64,000 bases of DNA from the NCBI RefSeq assembly GCF_016834455.1, contig NZ_CP069213.1, positions 806,501 through 870,500 of the forward strand, given 5' to 3'. A model generated the notes under the pieces. It was given only the letters and a program-made list of their open reading frames with translations, was not told the origin of the DNA and searched no databases. The DNA is from Shewanella litorisediminis (lineage in GTDB: Bacteria > Pseudomonadota > Gammaproteobacteria > Enterobacterales > Shewanellaceae). The position numbers were made by a program, and so were the translations under genes. Every line of letters begins with the position of its first letter. Position 1 is the stretch's first letter. Below are positions 19,951 through 29,813 of the stretch, one piece after another.

Positions 19951-21591
19951 ATGCATCTCAACGAGTTGACTATCAGAACCAAGTTTTCGATTCCGCTGGT
20001 TGTCATTGTGATCATGACGGTTGTTATCGCCACAGTCAGTATTATCAACGCCAAGCGGCTGTCGTCAGATGCCCAGAATCTGGCGACCACGTTTCTTGCC
20101 GCCGTGGATGCCGGGTTGAATGCCGACCGGGATCTGTATCAGGCGCTCACTGCCAGTCAAAGCTATGTGCAGCGCGGTTTACTGGGCGAGTCCGGTGGAG
20201 AGAAATTCCGTCAGGACTTTGATGAAAATGCCAAACAGGCGCTGGACAGGATGGCGCTGGTGATGAGCCTGCTCAAAGATTACCCTGAAGTGCAAGGCAA
20301 CAAGGCCCAATTCCAGCGCGAATATGATGCCTGGCTGAATGCGGCCACGCAGGTGTTTACCATGGCAGACAAGCAGAGCCCCGTGGCGGCAGCCAATTAC
20401 AGCAACGAGGTGGTGATGCCGCTCTTTAAGGCATTGCGAGGGCATTACGATAAAACCGGTGAGTGGGTAAAAAACAAAGCGGATGAGGTCACAACTCAGG
20501 CGCTTAATGCCAGCCAGAACGAAGTCAATTTAATGTTTTTTATCATTACCTTGGTGGTGCTGGTCAGCATCCTGAGTGTGGTGTTTGGCCCAAGATTGGT
20601 CACCTCCCGGGTAGAAGAGCTCGACACCATGATTGCCGCCATCAGTGAAGGAGAAGGGGATCTTCGCGGCAGACTGGATGACAGCGGCCGTGACGAATTG
20701 TCGCTGCTGGCCAGAACCTTCAACGGCCTGATGATGAAACTGCAACAGTTGATTTCAACCATCAAAAGTGATGCGGTTTCGCTGGATGCCCGGGTCGTAG
20801 GCCTCAATCACTCAGCCAAAGAGAGTGAAAAAATATCCTCTGAACAAAATGCCAACCTCGAACAGATAGCCACGGCGGTGCATCAACTCAGCCATGCAGT
20901 GCATGAGGTGGCCGCCAGTTCTCAAAATGCCCTCAGCGATACCGAGCATGCCAACGGCCTTATCAAGGAATCCACTGCCGTGGTGGGCCAATCGGTTGAG
21001 CGGGTGCAGCAGCTGGCAGGTGTGGTGTCCCACGCCAGCGAGGTGATTCAGCATCTCGCATCCGAGTCCAAGCAAATCGTCACAGTGCTGGATGTCATTC
21101 GCGGTATTGCCGAGCAAACCAACCTGCTGGCACTGAATGCTGCCATTGAAGCCGCGAGGGCCGGTGAGCAGGGACGGGGCTTTGCCGTGGTAGCGGACGA
21201 AGTCAGAACCCTGGCAAGCCGTACCCAGCAATCCACCGAGGATATTCAGCGCATGGTGGCCGGACTGGAAGCCGGCGTCAGTGAGGCGGTATCGGCGATA
21301 GACTCAGGTACCCGTCAGGTGGATTCTGTGGTTGAGGCGTCGGGCAGCATTACCCGGGCCCTGGCTGGTGTGGATGAGGCGGTGTCCCGTACCAAGGATC
21401 TGATTTACCTGATTGCCACCGCCACAGAGGAGCAGAGCAAGGTGGTGGATGAGGTGAATCAGAATATCAGCTCACTGAATCTTCTCTCTCAAGAGAGTAT
21501 TGGTGTTGTCAGGCGTACCCGGGAAGCGGCTGATGAAATCGCCCAGATTGGCACTGGCCTGTCGGGTAATGTTGGGCGCTTTTTGGTGTAA
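19951..21591 (+). CDS. Methyl-accepting chemotaxis protein
   Basis: A 546-residue transmembrane chemoreceptor. First membrane segment about residues 13-32, a periplasmic four-helix-type sensor to about 185, second membrane segment ([18 protein letters not shown]), a HAMP domain ([22 protein letters not shown]) and a long cytoplasmic coiled coil. The signalling tip has the canonical hairpin [19 protein letters not shown] and [15 protein letters not shown]. The ligand is unknown. It is a single gene without other chemotaxis genes beside it and ends at a strong terminator. Confidence 0.95.
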   Translation: MHLNELTIRTKFSIPLVVIVIMTVVIATVSIINAKRLSSDAQNLATTFLAAVDAGLNADRDLYQALTASQSYVQRGLLGESGGEKFRQDFDENAKQALDRMALVMSLLKDYPEVQGNKAQFQREYDAWLNAATQVFTMADKQSPVAAANYSNEVVMPLFKALRGHYDKTGEWVKNKADEVTTQALNASQNEVNLMFFIITLVVLVSILSVVFGPRLVTSRVEELDTMIAAISEGEGDLRGRLDDSGRDELSLLARTFNGLMMKLQQLISTIKSDAVSLDARVVGLNHSAKESEKISSEQNANLEQIATAVHQLSHAVHEVAASSQNALSDTEHANGLIKESTAVVGQSVERVQQLAGVVSHASEVIQHLASESKQIVTVLDVIRGIAEQTNLLALNAAIEAARAGEQGRGFAVVADEVRTLASRTQQSTEDIQRMVAGLEAGVSEAVSAIDSGTRQVDSVVEASGSITRALAGVDEAVSRTKDLIYLIATATEEQSKVVDEVNQNISSLNLLSQESIGVVRRTREAADEIAQIGTGLSGNVGRFLV

Positions 21592-21618
21592 CGCCTGTTT
21601 AAGGTGACAGTCAGAATT

Positions 21619-21643
21619 GGGCCCTCCTGTGAGGGCCCTTTTA
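21619..21643. terminator. Terminator after the chemoreceptor gene
   Basis: GGGCCCTC-CTGT-GAGGGCCC hairpin followed by TTTT, between the convergent chemoreceptor and lipoprotein genes; the stem could serve both strands, the U-run is on the plus strand. Confidence 0.8.
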
Positions 21644-21653
21644 CTGTTGGCGC

Positions 21654-22241
21654 TCAGCGCTCAGTTTGAGGAACCTGAATTGCCGTGTCCGCAAGTGGCA
21701 CAGGCATCACTTTCAGGGCTTCTTTTCCTGCGTCATTCAGGTTCTGGTTCAGTGATGCGGCGCCTTGTGCAAAGGGTTCAAGGGCTGTGGGCCAGGTGGG
21801 AACGGCCGAAGCCAGACTGCCCTGCACGGCTTGCTGCAGCGGCTCGGCAAACACCTGGGTCACATCACCCTTTATCAGCATCACCGCCATTTGGTTGGTA
21901 TCGCTGTTCCAGACGAATCCGGCCTTTTCAGCCATCTCGGGTACCGGTGTGTAGCGGGAGACCAGATAAAACAGCGGGCCTTCCTGCTGCAGTTCATTGG
22001 CGGTTTGCAGCAGGCTCACTGCAGTGCCGTAATGCTCACCGAGCAAGGGTTCGAGGCGGCTTTTTATCACGGGCTGCTGAAGCAGGTTTACCTCATTGGG
22101 ATCCAGTCCCACCAAGGGTTTCATCAGCGCCCACAGCAGTTGGCTCTGGGGCGACAGCAGTAGCATGGGGGCAACACAGGCCTGCAAAAACAGCGTGCAC
22201 AACAGGGCCGTAGCCCAGGGGCGAAGCGAGACAGACAACAT
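21654..22241 (-). CDS. Hypothetical lipoprotein
   Basis: About 195 residues from the ATG at 22241 (the frame is open further upstream to 22310). The N-terminus is a lipoprotein signal: MLSVSLRPWATALLCTLFLQAC, lipobox LQAC. The mature protein is mixed alpha/beta with SQLLWALMKPLVGLDPNEVN and a helix-rich C-terminus. I recognise no domain. It is divergent from mpl and convergent with the chemoreceptor gene. Confidence 0.7.
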   Translation of the reverse strand: MLSVSLRPWATALLCTLFLQACVAPMLLLSPQSQLLWALMKPLVGLDPNEVNLLQQPVIKSRLEPLLGEHYGTAVSLLQTANELQQEGPLFYLVSRYTPVPEMAEKAGFVWNSDTNQMAVMLIKGDVTQVFAEPLQQAVQGSLASAVPTWPTALEPFAQGAASLNQNLNDAGKEALKVMPVPLADTAIQVPQTER

Positions 22242-22484
22242 GGAGTAAGGATTCCGATAGGGGTTGGTGGGCTTGGGGCTGCACACCTCGGGTGGCGAGC
22301 CGGCGAGCATTCTAGCCTTGCCCGTAAGGCCCCGCTATGGGGGCAAGCGGCGAAATTTTTTTGTACTGAGGGTCAAGGCCACTGACCGACCCAAGCTCGC
22401 CTTTGGGGGGAGGCGAAGGTACAATGGCCGCTGATTTTTCAATTCTTTTGGGTATGGTTTTCGTACCTGAATTGGCAGGAGCCT

Positions 22485-23852
22485 ATGCACGTACACATTC
22501 TCGGGATTTGCGGCACCTTTATGGGTGGTCTGGCGCTCTTGGCGCGGGCCATGGGACACAAGGTTACAGGATCGGATGCCAACGTGTATCCGCCCATGAG
22601 CACTCAGCTCGAAGAGCAGGGCATTGAATTAATCCAGGGCTTTGACCCAGTGCAGCTTGAAAGCGAGCCCGACCTGGTGGTGATTGGCAACGCCATGAGC
22701 CGGGGCAACCCCTGTGTGGAAGCTGTACTCAATAAAGGCATGGCCTACACCTCCGGGCCACAATTTTTGCGCGACCATATATTGCCCGGCCGCTGGGTGC
22801 TGGCGGTGGCCGGTACCCACGGTAAAACGTCCACTTCCAGCATGCTGGCCTGGGTATTGGAACATTGCGGCTATGAGCCGGGTTTCCTGATAGGCGGCGT
22901 GCCGCAAAACTTTGGCGTATCGGCCCGTCTGGGGAACTCCCCCTTCTTTGTGGTCGAGGCCGACGAGTACGACAGTGCCTTTTTCGACAAGCGCTCCAAG
23001 TTTATTCACTATCAGCCAAAAACGTTGGTTATCAATAACCTCGAGTTCGATCACGCCGATATCTTTGACTCGCTGGCCGACATTCAGCGCCAGTTTAGCC
23101 ATGTCATCCGTACAGTGCCCGGCTGCGGTAAGGTGATTTGGCCCAAAGACAGCAAAGCGGTGGCCGAGGTTATCGACAAGGGGTTGTGGAGTGAGCAGGA
23201 AACCTTCAGTCATCAGCAGGGGGCCGATTGGTCGGTAAGGCCGCTGGCGGCCGATGGGCATCAATTTGAAGTGCTGTTTGGCGGTGAAGTGCAGGGCGTG
23301 CTCGACTGGCAGCTTATCGGCAGCCACAACATGGAAAACGCGGTCATGGCCATTGCCGCTGCACGCCATGTGGGCGTTGCCCCGGCGGCGGCCATCGAGG
23401 CCCTCAGCGGCTTTATGCCGCCCAAGCGCAGGCTGGAACTGATTGGTGAGGTTGGCGGTGTCAGCCTCTACGACGACTTTGCCCACCATCCAACGGCCAT
23501 CGAAACCACCCTTAAGGGGCTCAGGGCCAAGGTGGGGAATGCCCGTATCTTTGTGGTGCTGGAACCTCGCTCAAACACCATGAAGCGCGGTGTTCACAAG
23601 GATACCCTGGCCTTGTCCATGGCGCTGGCCGACGAGGCCTTCCTCTATCAGGCCGATAATATCGGCTGGGATATCCGTGATGCCATGGCCCAGGCGCCGC
23701 TGCCGGTGGATGTGGACTATGATATCGACAGCATAGTGGCCAAGGTGGCTGCCAGGGTACAGAGCGGTGACCAACTGGTGGTGATGAGCAACGGCGGCTT
23801 TGGTGGTATCCATGGCAAGCTGAAGGCGGCCATTGCCGCCAAGCTGGCTTGA
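22485..23852 (+). CDS. mpl: UDP-MurNAc:L-Ala-gamma-D-Glu-meso-DAP ligase (murein recycling)
   Basis: A 455-residue Mur-ligase-family enzyme that attaches the recycled tripeptide to UDP-MurNAc. N-terminal [25 protein letters not shown]-binding loop [19 protein letters not shown], central [20 protein letters not shown] and C-terminal [14 protein letters not shown] are typical of Mpl. AGGAG precedes the ATG closely. It is followed by ubiX 22 bp downstream, and ubiX-hpt may be co-transcribed with it. Confidence 0.97.
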   Translation: MHVHILGICGTFMGGLALLARAMGHKVTGSDANVYPPMSTQLEEQGIELIQGFDPVQLESEPDLVVIGNAMSRGNPCVEAVLNKGMAYTSGPQFLRDHILPGRWVLAVAGTHGKTSTSSMLAWVLEHCGYEPGFLIGGVPQNFGVSARLGNSPFFVVEADEYDSAFFDKRSKFIHYQPKTLVINNLEFDHADIFDSLADIQRQFSHVIRTVPGCGKVIWPKDSKAVAEVIDKGLWSEQETFSHQQGADWSVRPLAADGHQFEVLFGGEVQGVLDWQLIGSHNMENAVMAIAAARHVGVAPAAAIEALSGFMPPKRRLELIGEVGGVSLYDDFAHHPTAIETTLKGLRAKVGNARIFVVLEPRSNTMKRGVHKDTLALSMALADEAFLYQADNIGWDIRDAMAQAPLPVDVDYDIDSIVAKVAARVQSGDQLVVMSNGGFGGIHGKLKAAIAAKLA

Positions 23853-23874
23853 GCCGCGCAGAGAAGTGAATCAG

Positions 23875-24537
23875 ATGAATGAACATCAACCCATGACGCC
23901 AAAGGTCAACAGCATCAGTCTTGCCTGGACGGGCGCCTCCGGGGCGCCCTATGGCCTTAAGCTACTCCAATGCCTGCTTGAAGCCGATTACCGGGTGTTT
24001 TTAATGATTTCCAGCGCTGCCCGGGTGGTGTTTGCCACCGAAGAGGGCCTTAAGCTGTCGGCCGATGGCGCCAAAGCCGAAGCCCAAATCCGTGGCTTTA
24101 TTGGCTGCGAAGCCGGTGAGCTGGTGGTGCTGGGTAAAGATGAGTGGTTTTCGCCGCCGGCATCAGGCTCGGCCGCGCCAAAACAGATGGTCATTTGCCC
24201 CTGTTCCACCGGCACCCTGGCAGCGGTTGCCACCGGCATGAGCAACAATCTACTGGAGCGCGCCGCCGATGTGGTGCTCAAGGAGCGCGGCCAACTTATT
24301 CTGGTGCCAAGGGAAACCCCTTTTAATGCCATCCACCTGGAGCATATGCTCAAGCTGACTCAGCTTGGCGCGGTGATAATGCCTGCGGCGCCGGGCTTTT
24401 ATCACCATCCCAAATCGGTACAGGATCTGGTAGACTTCTTGGTCGCACGAATTCTTGACCATTTGGGCGTAGCCCACAGCCTGACCAGGCGCTGGGGTTA
24501 TGGTGGCGAAGGCGCCACACAAGCTTCTGATAATTGA
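23875..24537 (+). CDS. ubiX: Flavin prenyltransferase UbiX
   Basis: About 220 residues from ATG 23875 (an in-frame start at 23833 would overlap mpl). It makes prenylated FMN, the cofactor of the ubiquinone decarboxylase UbiD. Flavoprotein fold with [14 protein letters not shown] near the N-terminus, [28 protein letters not shown] and [17 protein letters not shown], and C-terminal [19 protein letters not shown]; all conserved in UbiX/Pad1. The stop is 7 bp before hpt. Confidence 0.96.
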   Translation: MNEHQPMTPKVNSISLAWTGASGAPYGLKLLQCLLEADYRVFLMISSAARVVFATEEGLKLSADGAKAEAQIRGFIGCEAGELVVLGKDEWFSPPASGSAAPKQMVICPCSTGTLAAVATGMSNNLLERAADVVLKERGQLILVPRETPFNAIHLEHMLKLTQLGAVIMPAAPGFYHHPKSVQDLVDFLVARILDHLGVAHSLTRRWGYGGEGATQASDN

Positions 24538-24544
24538 GAGTATT

Positions 24545-25075
24545 ATGAAACACACCATCGAAGAGATGATCTCGGCCGCCGAGATTGACCAAAAACTCAA
24601 TGAACTGGCCGAGCGTATCAACGCCCACTATGAAAACAGCGAACGCCTGCTGATGGTAGGCCTGCTCAAGGGATCTGCGGTCTTTATGGCTGACCTGTGT
24701 CGCCGTATCAAGGGCCACGTGGAAATCGACTTTATGTGCGTTTCCAGTTACGGCAATGCCATGTCCAGCTCCCGCGATGTGAAGATCCTCAAAGACGTGC
24801 AGTCAGATATCGCCGATCGTGATGTGCTTATCGTTGAAGATCTCATCGACTCGGGCAATACCCTGTCCAAGGTGCGTGAACTCCTGTTGGTGCGTGAGCC
24901 AAAGAGTCTGGCCCTGTGTACCCTGCTGGATAAGCCAGAGCGCCGAGAGGTGAATGTACACGTGGATTTCGTTGGCTTTACCATTCCCGACGAGTTTATC
25001 GTTGGCTACGGTATCGACTATGCCGAGAAGTATCGTAACCTGCCTTACATCGCCAAGGTGATCCCGCTGGAATAA
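24545..25075 (+). CDS. hpt: Hypoxanthine phosphoribosyltransferase
   Basis: A 176-residue purine-salvage enzyme converting hypoxanthine (and guanine) with PRPP to IMP/GMP. The start at 24545 gives [14 protein letters not shown], the usual N-terminus of gammaproteobacterial Hpt. The PRPP-binding motif [17 protein letters not shown] and the flexible-loop region [10 protein letters not shown] are visible, and the C-terminus [19 protein letters not shown] is diagnostic. Confidence 0.97.
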   Translation: MKHTIEEMISAAEIDQKLNELAERINAHYENSERLLMVGLLKGSAVFMADLCRRIKGHVEIDFMCVSSYGNAMSSSRDVKILKDVQSDIADRDVLIVEDLIDSGNTLSKVRELLLVREPKSLALCTLLDKPERREVNVHVDFVGFTIPDEFIVGYGIDYAEKYRNLPYIAKVIPLE

Positions 25076-25094
25076 GCGGGGCCTGAGCTTAAAT

Positions 25095-25121
25095 CGGGGG
25101 CTGTGGCCCCCGCTTTTGTTT
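25095..25121 (+). terminator. Terminator after hpt
   Basis: Stem CGGGGGC / GCCCCCG with a TGTG loop followed by CTTTTGTTT. Confidence 0.8.
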
Positions 25122-25167
25122 AAGGCAGGACAGTCAGGTTGTTAATCAGGTTCAGCGAGGGGGAGCA

Positions 25168-26127
25168 ATGACAGAGGCTGCAACTGGGGTAGCACTCAAG
25201 ATAGAAGGGCTTAAGAAAACCTACAAAGGCGGTGTTGAGGCGGTTAAGGGCATCAGCCTTGAAGTCGCCCGGGGAGACTTTTTTGCCCTGCTCGGCCCCA
25301 ATGGTGCCGGTAAGTCCACCACCATAGGCATTATCAGTTCGCTGGTGCAAAAGAGCGGCGGCAAGGTGGAAGTCTTTGGCCATGATATCGACAGGCAGCT
25401 GGAAGCCGCCAAGCTGTGTATCGGTCTGGTGCCCCAGGAATTCAACTTCAACCAGTTTGAAACCGTACTGCAAATCGTGGTCAATCAGGCCGGTTACTAT
25501 GGTGTGCCGCGTTCAGAGGCGTTGCAGCGAGCCGAGAAATACCTCACAGCGCTGGACCTTTGGGATAAGCGCAACAGCCCGTCCCGTCAGCTGTCCGGCG
25601 GTATGAAGCGCCGTCTGATGATTGCCCGTGCCCTGATGCACGAACCCAAGCTGCTTATTCTGGATGAACCCACGGCCGGGGTGGACATTGAGCTGCGCCG
25701 CTCCATGTGGAGTTTTTTAACCGAGCTTAACCGTCAGGGCGTCACCATTATTCTCACCACCCACTACCTCGAAGAAGCCGAAATGCTGTGCCGCAATATC
25801 GGCATCATCGACAAAGGGGAACTGGTGGAGTGTACCAGCATGAAAAAGCTGCTGGCCAAGCTCAATATGGAAACCTTTATCCTGGATCTGAAGAGCGATG
25901 TGGCCTCACTGCCAACCCTGGACGGTATTCAGTGCCGTCTGGTAGACAATCACACCCTTGAGGTGGATATCGCCAAAGAGCACAGCCTCAATCAACTCTT
26001 TGCCCAACTGTCGGAGCAGGGGATAGAGGTGCTGTCGATGCGCAACAAAGCCAACCGTCTGGAAGAGCTATTTGTGGCGCTGGTGGAAGGGGCCAAACAG
26101 GCCAAAGCAACGGGGAGCCACAACTGA
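25168..26127 (+). CDS. yadG: ABC transporter ATP-binding protein (YadG-like)
   Basis: A 319-residue ATPase of the ABC-2 export class. Walker A LLGPNGAGKSTTIG, Q-loop GLVPQEFNFNQFE, signature LSGGMKRRLMIA, Walker B LLILDEPTAGVD and switch His in TTHYLEEAEML. The C-terminal 80 residues form the regulatory extension seen in this class. The start follows GAGGGGGAGCA. It partners with the permease whose ATG begins 2 bp after its stop. The exported substrate is unknown; in E. coli yadG-yadH is also uncharacterised. Confidence 0.92.
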   Translation: MTEAATGVALKIEGLKKTYKGGVEAVKGISLEVARGDFFALLGPNGAGKSTTIGIISSLVQKSGGKVEVFGHDIDRQLEAAKLCIGLVPQEFNFNQFETVLQIVVNQAGYYGVPRSEALQRAEKYLTALDLWDKRNSPSRQLSGGMKRRLMIARALMHEPKLLILDEPTAGVDIELRRSMWSFLTELNRQGVTIILTTHYLEEAEMLCRNIGIIDKGELVECTSMKKLLAKLNMETFILDLKSDVASLPTLDGIQCRLVDNHTLEVDIAKEHSLNQLFAQLSEQGIEVLSMRNKANRLEELFVALVEGAKQAKATGSHN

Positions 26128-26128
26128 T

Positions 26129-26899
26129 ATGAAGGCCTTGTACCTGACCGCATTCAAAAGCATTCTGATTAAAGAAATCACCCGTTTCACCCGTATCTGG
26201 GTGCAAACCCTGGTGCCACCTGCTATTACCATGACCTTGTATTTTATGATTTTTGGTAATTTGGTGGGCGGCCGTATCGGCGAAATGGGCGGCGTCAGTT
26301 ATATGGAGTTTATTGCCCCCGGTCTCATCATGATGTCGGTTATCACCAACTCCTACTCCAACGTGGCTTCCAGTTTTTTCAGCGCCAAGTTTCAGCGTAA
26401 CCTCGAAGAGCTTATCGTGGCGCCCGTGCCCCATTACGTGATGATTGCCGGTTACGTGGGCGGCGGCGTGGCCCGGGGGCTCTGTGTGGGTCTGATAGTA
26501 ACCCTGGTGGCACTGAGCTTTGTGGATCTCAGCATCCATCATCTGGGGCTGGTGGCCGTGACCGTGTTTATCACCTCGGTGCTCTTTTCACTGGGCGGGC
26601 TTATCAATGCGGTGTTTGCCAAGAGCTTCGATGACATCAGCATCATCCCGACCTTCGTGCTGACGCCACTGACCTATCTGGGCGGGGTGTTTTATTCGCT
26701 CTCCTTGCTGCCCGACTTCTGGCATGCGGTATCCACCTTAAACCCCGTGGTTTATATGATAAACCTGTTCCGCTACGGCTTTCTTGGTGTGGCAGACTTA
26801 AGTCTGGGCGTGTCCTTTGCTGTAATGCTGAGCCTGTGTGTGGGGCTGTGGTATCTGGCGTATTACCTGATTTCACGGGGTATTGGGCTTCGCAGCTGA
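26129..26899 (+). CDS. yadH: ABC-2 type transporter permease (YadH-like)
   Basis: About 256 residues from ATG 26129. Six hydrophobic segments, an ABC-2 membrane domain with the N-terminal interface helix (KEITRFTRIWVQTLVPPAI), MEFIAPGLIMM, and the conserved FDDISIIPTFVLTPLTYLGGVFYSL followed by NPVVYMINLFRYGFLG. With the upstream ATPase it forms an exporter in the inner membrane. Confidence 0.93.
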   Translation: MKALYLTAFKSILIKEITRFTRIWVQTLVPPAITMTLYFMIFGNLVGGRIGEMGGVSYMEFIAPGLIMMSVITNSYSNVASSFFSAKFQRNLEELIVAPVPHYVMIAGYVGGGVARGLCVGLIVTLVALSFVDLSIHHLGLVAVTVFITSVLFSLGGLINAVFAKSFDDISIIPTFVLTPLTYLGGVFYSLSLLPDFWHAVSTLNPVVYMINLFRYGFLGVADLSLGVSFAVMLSLCVGLWYLAYYLISRGIGLRS

Positions 26900-26923
26900 T
26901 ACCGGCCGGGGTGGCCGTCCAGC

Positions 26924-27424
26924 CTAGTGGGCATTGGCGGCGGCCACTGTGTCACGCCGTGCCTTAAGGGACGAAATGGAGGCGTCGTTGGCGCCTTTCA
27001 TTTCATCAAATCTCTGATTCATCACCGCCACTTCTTTTAAAAACTCCGGATCGGTTTCCGGGGCGCCGCGCCAAAAGCGTTTTCGATCCAGCTTTTGCAT
27101 CTCGCTGGCCCGCATCACCTCTATATAGCTGTTTTCCTGATTCAGGCGATAGATTTCACTGTCGATAAGGGAGAGCATTTTTTCGCTGGAAATGGCTTTG
27201 CCGCTGAGCAATTCAGTCAGGGGATCGTTGGGATCTGTGTGTTTATCCGAGTCCACTTCCCGGGTCAGGCCAAACTCAAACGCCATCTCCCTTTGGCTGT
27301 ATTCGCCGGGGCAATTGGTTTGAGAGTACACCACCCTGTCACCCTTGATGCATTTGTAAATGGTGTCGGCGCCGCTCGCCATCGGCGGCAACAGACAAAG
27401 CAGCAAAGGAGCAAGGGCTCGCAT
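26924..27424 (-). CDS. DUF4124-type periplasmic protein
   Basis: About 166 residues from ATG 27424 (MRALAPLLLCLLPPMASG is a cleavable signal peptide; the frame extends upstream to 27469). The mature N-terminus ADTIYKCIKGDRVVYSQTNCPGE is a short DUF4124 module with two Cys. The remainder is helical, probably coiled coil (LIDSEIYRLNQENSYIEVMRASEMQ). Role unknown; convergent with yadH. Confidence 0.75.
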   Translation of the reverse strand: MRALAPLLLCLLPPMASGADTIYKCIKGDRVVYSQTNCPGEYSQREMAFEFGLTREVDSDKHTDPNDPLTELLSGKAISSEKMLSLIDSEIYRLNQENSYIEVMRASEMQKLDRKRFWRGAPETDPEFLKEVAVMNQRFDEMKGANDASISSLKARRDTVAAANAH

Positions 27425-27575
27425 GGGTGGCACATCCTTTTGATTCTGTGTTAAAAACCTAGCTCCCAAGACCGTCGCGGTCTTCGGGTGCGACTGCCAT
27501 TAATATGGCGCACGTCAATAAAAAACACCAGTTAAAATATGTACTTGGTAATGAATTTACCGTCTTTGAGACAAT

Positions 27576-27599
27576 AAAAAAGGGAGCCTCGGCTCCCTT
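27576..27599 (-). terminator. Terminator of the panB-panC unit
   Basis: On the minus strand GGGAGCC-GA-GGCTCCC followed by TTTTTT, 18 bp beyond the panC stop. Confidence 0.85.
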
Positions 27600-27616
27600 C
27601 GTGTGTTTGTTTAACC

Positions 27617-28462
27617 TTAGCGGCTGAACACCAGATTATCAATCAGGCGGGCCTTGCCAAGGTATGCGGCGGCGAGCACCACCAGCTCCTTGTCGGCATC
27701 CGTGGGCAGGGCCAGAGTGGCAGCGCTGCGTACTTCCAGGTAATCCGGGCGGAAACCGGCATCCACCAGGGCCGCATTGGCCTCAGTGATGGCGGCAGCT
27801 ATGGCGGTGCCTGTGCCGATTTGTGTGGCAAGGGCATCCAGGGCGGCCTTGAGCGCGGCGGCGCGGGCCTTTTCATCGGCGGTCAGGTAACCGTTGCGGG
27901 AGCTCATGGCAAGGCCACTGGCTTCACGCACAGTTTCTACGCCCACGATTTCCAGCGGCAGTGACAGGTCTTCCACCATGGTGCGAATAACTAAAAGCTG
28001 CTGAAAATCCTTGCGGCCAAAGAGGGCCACATCGGGCTGCACTATGTTAAACAGCTTCAGCACTATGGTGGCTACGCCACGGAAATGGCCCGGGCGGCTG
28101 GCACCACACAGCTCATCGGAAATGCCCGGCACTTCCACAAAGGTCTGGGCATCCAATCCCTTGGGATAGATTATCTCAGGCGTTGGAGTAAACAGCAGCT
28201 CACAACCGGCGGCAGTCAGCGCGGCCTGATCTTCTGCCAGGGTACGAGGATAGGCGTCCAGATCCTCGTTTTTACCAAACTGCATGGGATTGACAAAAAT
28301 CGAGGCTACCACGTGGTCGGCACGTTGTTTGGCTTCTTTTACCAGGGTAATGTGCCCGGCATGGAGGTTACCCATGGTGGGCACAAAGGCCACGGTCTCG
28401 CCATTGGCGCGCCACTGGCGCACCTGACGTCTGATTTCATCGATTACAGCGGTTGTGTACAT
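27617..28462 (-). CDS. panC: Pantothenate synthetase
   Basis: A 281-residue enzyme condensing pantoate and beta-alanine with ATP. The start at 28462 ([14 protein letters not shown]) matches the family N-terminus. Seen: [18 protein letters not shown] (HIGH-like ATP site), [30 protein letters not shown] and a KMSKS-like region in [12 protein letters not shown]. It follows panB closely and shares its terminator, so the two pantothenate genes form a unit. Confidence 0.98.
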   Translation of the reverse strand: MYTTAVIDEIRRQVRQWRANGETVAFVPTMGNLHAGHITLVKEAKQRADHVVASIFVNPMQFGKNEDLDAYPRTLAEDQAALTAAGCELLFTPTPEIIYPKGLDAQTFVEVPGISDELCGASRPGHFRGVATIVLKLFNIVQPDVALFGRKDFQQLLVIRTMVEDLSLPLEIVGVETVREASGLAMSSRNGYLTADEKARAAALKAALDALATQIGTGTAIAAAITEANAALVDAGFRPDYLEVRSAATLALPTDADKELVVLAAAYLGKARLIDNLVFSR

Positions 28463-28469
28463 CTGTGTC

Positions 28470-29264
28470 TCAATTAAAGGTATGTTCTGGGCCAGGGAAG
28501 CTGCCATCGGCCACTTCGTCGATAAAGGCGCGTACCGCAGCGCGGATTTCACCGGTCTGCTTTAAGTAGTTCTTTGAAAAACGTGGAATATAACCACTGG
28601 AGATGCCAAGAACATCGTGCATCACCAAAATCTGGCCATCGGTGTCTTTACCGGCGCCGATGCCAATCACGGGAATGGTCAGGGCCTCGGTAATGGCCTT
28701 TGCCAGCGACGCCGGAATACATTCAATCACCAGCAGCTGGGCACCTGCGGCTTCCAGTGCCTTGGCTTCATTCAGAATACGCTGGGCGTTGTCAGCATCA
28801 CGGCCCTGTACCTTAAAGCCACCGAAAACGTGTACCGACTGAGGCGTCAGGCCGATGTGGGCACACACGGGCACGCCACGCTCGGTGAGTTTTTTCACGC
28901 TTTCCAGCAGCCACTCACCGCCTTCCAGCTTCACCATGTTGGCACCGGCCTGCATCAGGGCAGTGGCCGTGGTCATGGTCTGCTCCACGGTGGCGTAACT
29001 CATAAAGGGCAGGTCGGCTATCAGCAGCGCGCGGGAAATACCGCGACGCACACAGCGGGTGTGGTAGGCAATGTCTTGCACAGTAACCGGCAAGGTATCC
29101 TCGTGCCCCTGCAGTACCATGCCCAGCGAGTCGCCCACCAGCAGGACATCAACGCCCTCACTGTCAAAAGCGGCGGCAAAACTGGCATCATAAGCGGTCA
29201 GCGCGGTGAACTTTTTCCCTTCCTGTTTAAACTTCATCAGGGTTGAGGTGGTGACTTTGGACAT
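28470..29264 (-). CDS. panB: 3-methyl-2-oxobutanoate hydroxymethyltransferase
   Basis: A 264-residue enzyme adding a hydroxymethyl group from methylenetetrahydrofolate to ketoisovalerate, the first step to pantothenate. Start at 29264 ([16 protein letters not shown]), same length as E. coli PanB. Motifs: [29 protein letters not shown] shows the metal-binding Asp residues, VKLEGGEW, and [18 protein letters not shown]. Its stop is 7 bp before the panC start. Confidence 0.98.
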   Translation of the reverse strand: MSKVTTSTLMKFKQEGKKFTALTAYDASFAAAFDSEGVDVLLVGDSLGMVLQGHEDTLPVTVQDIAYHTRCVRRGISRALLIADLPFMSYATVEQTMTTATALMQAGANMVKLEGGEWLLESVKKLTERGVPVCAHIGLTPQSVHVFGGFKVQGRDADNAQRILNEAKALEAAGAQLLVIECIPASLAKAITEALTIPVIGIGAGKDTDGQILVMHDVLGISSGYIPRFSKNYLKQTGEIRAAVRAFIDEVADGSFPGPEHTFN

Positions 29265-29322
29265 AATGCGTTTCTCTACCAGCGAGTGTGAAGTGGAGTT
29301 ATAAGCCAACTGAGGCCTGACT

Positions 29323-29811
29323 TCAATCGCAGGGCGTCAGTTGGTGAAGCTCGTCCCGCATTGCCTGGGTGATAAGGCTCTGGACCGGGGTGCCACAGGG
29401 CAACATCAGCCCGGGTGTCAGGCTTTCCAGCGGAATAAGCACAAAACTGCGGTCTTTCATGCCGTAGTGGGGCACTGTGAGTCTGTCGCTGCAAATCACT
29501 TGGTTGCCATACAGCAACAAATCCAAATCCAGGGTACGGGGGCCCCAGCGCACCAGGCGCTCACGGCCCTGGTCAAGCTCAATGGCTTGCAGGGCATCCA
29601 GCAGCGCCAGAGGCTCAAGTTCGGTATCAAAGCAGGCGACGGCATTGACGTAATCGGGCTGTGCTACCTCACCCATGGGACGACTGCCATAGTAGGGCGA
29701 TACCCTGAAACTGCCTGGGGCTGCCAAGGACAACAGGGCCTCGCAGGCCCTGTTAAGTTGGCTGATGGGCTCGGCGAGATTGGCGCCGAGAGCCACATAA
29801 ACCCGGGTCAT
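29323..29811 (-). CDS. folK: 2-amino-4-hydroxy-6-hydroxymethyldihydropteridine pyrophosphokinase
   Basis: A 162-residue folate-pathway kinase transferring pyrophosphate from ATP to 6-hydroxymethyl-7,8-dihydropterin. Signature [15 protein letters not shown] and N-terminal VYVALGANL are diagnostic. It begins 2 bp after the pcnB stop and is followed by panB, the usual gammaproteobacterial gene order. Confidence 0.97.
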   Translation of the reverse strand: MTRVYVALGANLAEPISQLNRACEALLSLAAPGSFRVSPYYGSRPMGEVAQPDYVNAVACFDTELEPLALLDALQAIELDQGRERLVRWGPRTLDLDLLLYGNQVICSDRLTVPHYGMKDRSFVLIPLESLTPGLMLPCGTPVQSLITQAMRDELHQLTPCD

Positions 29812-29813
29812 AT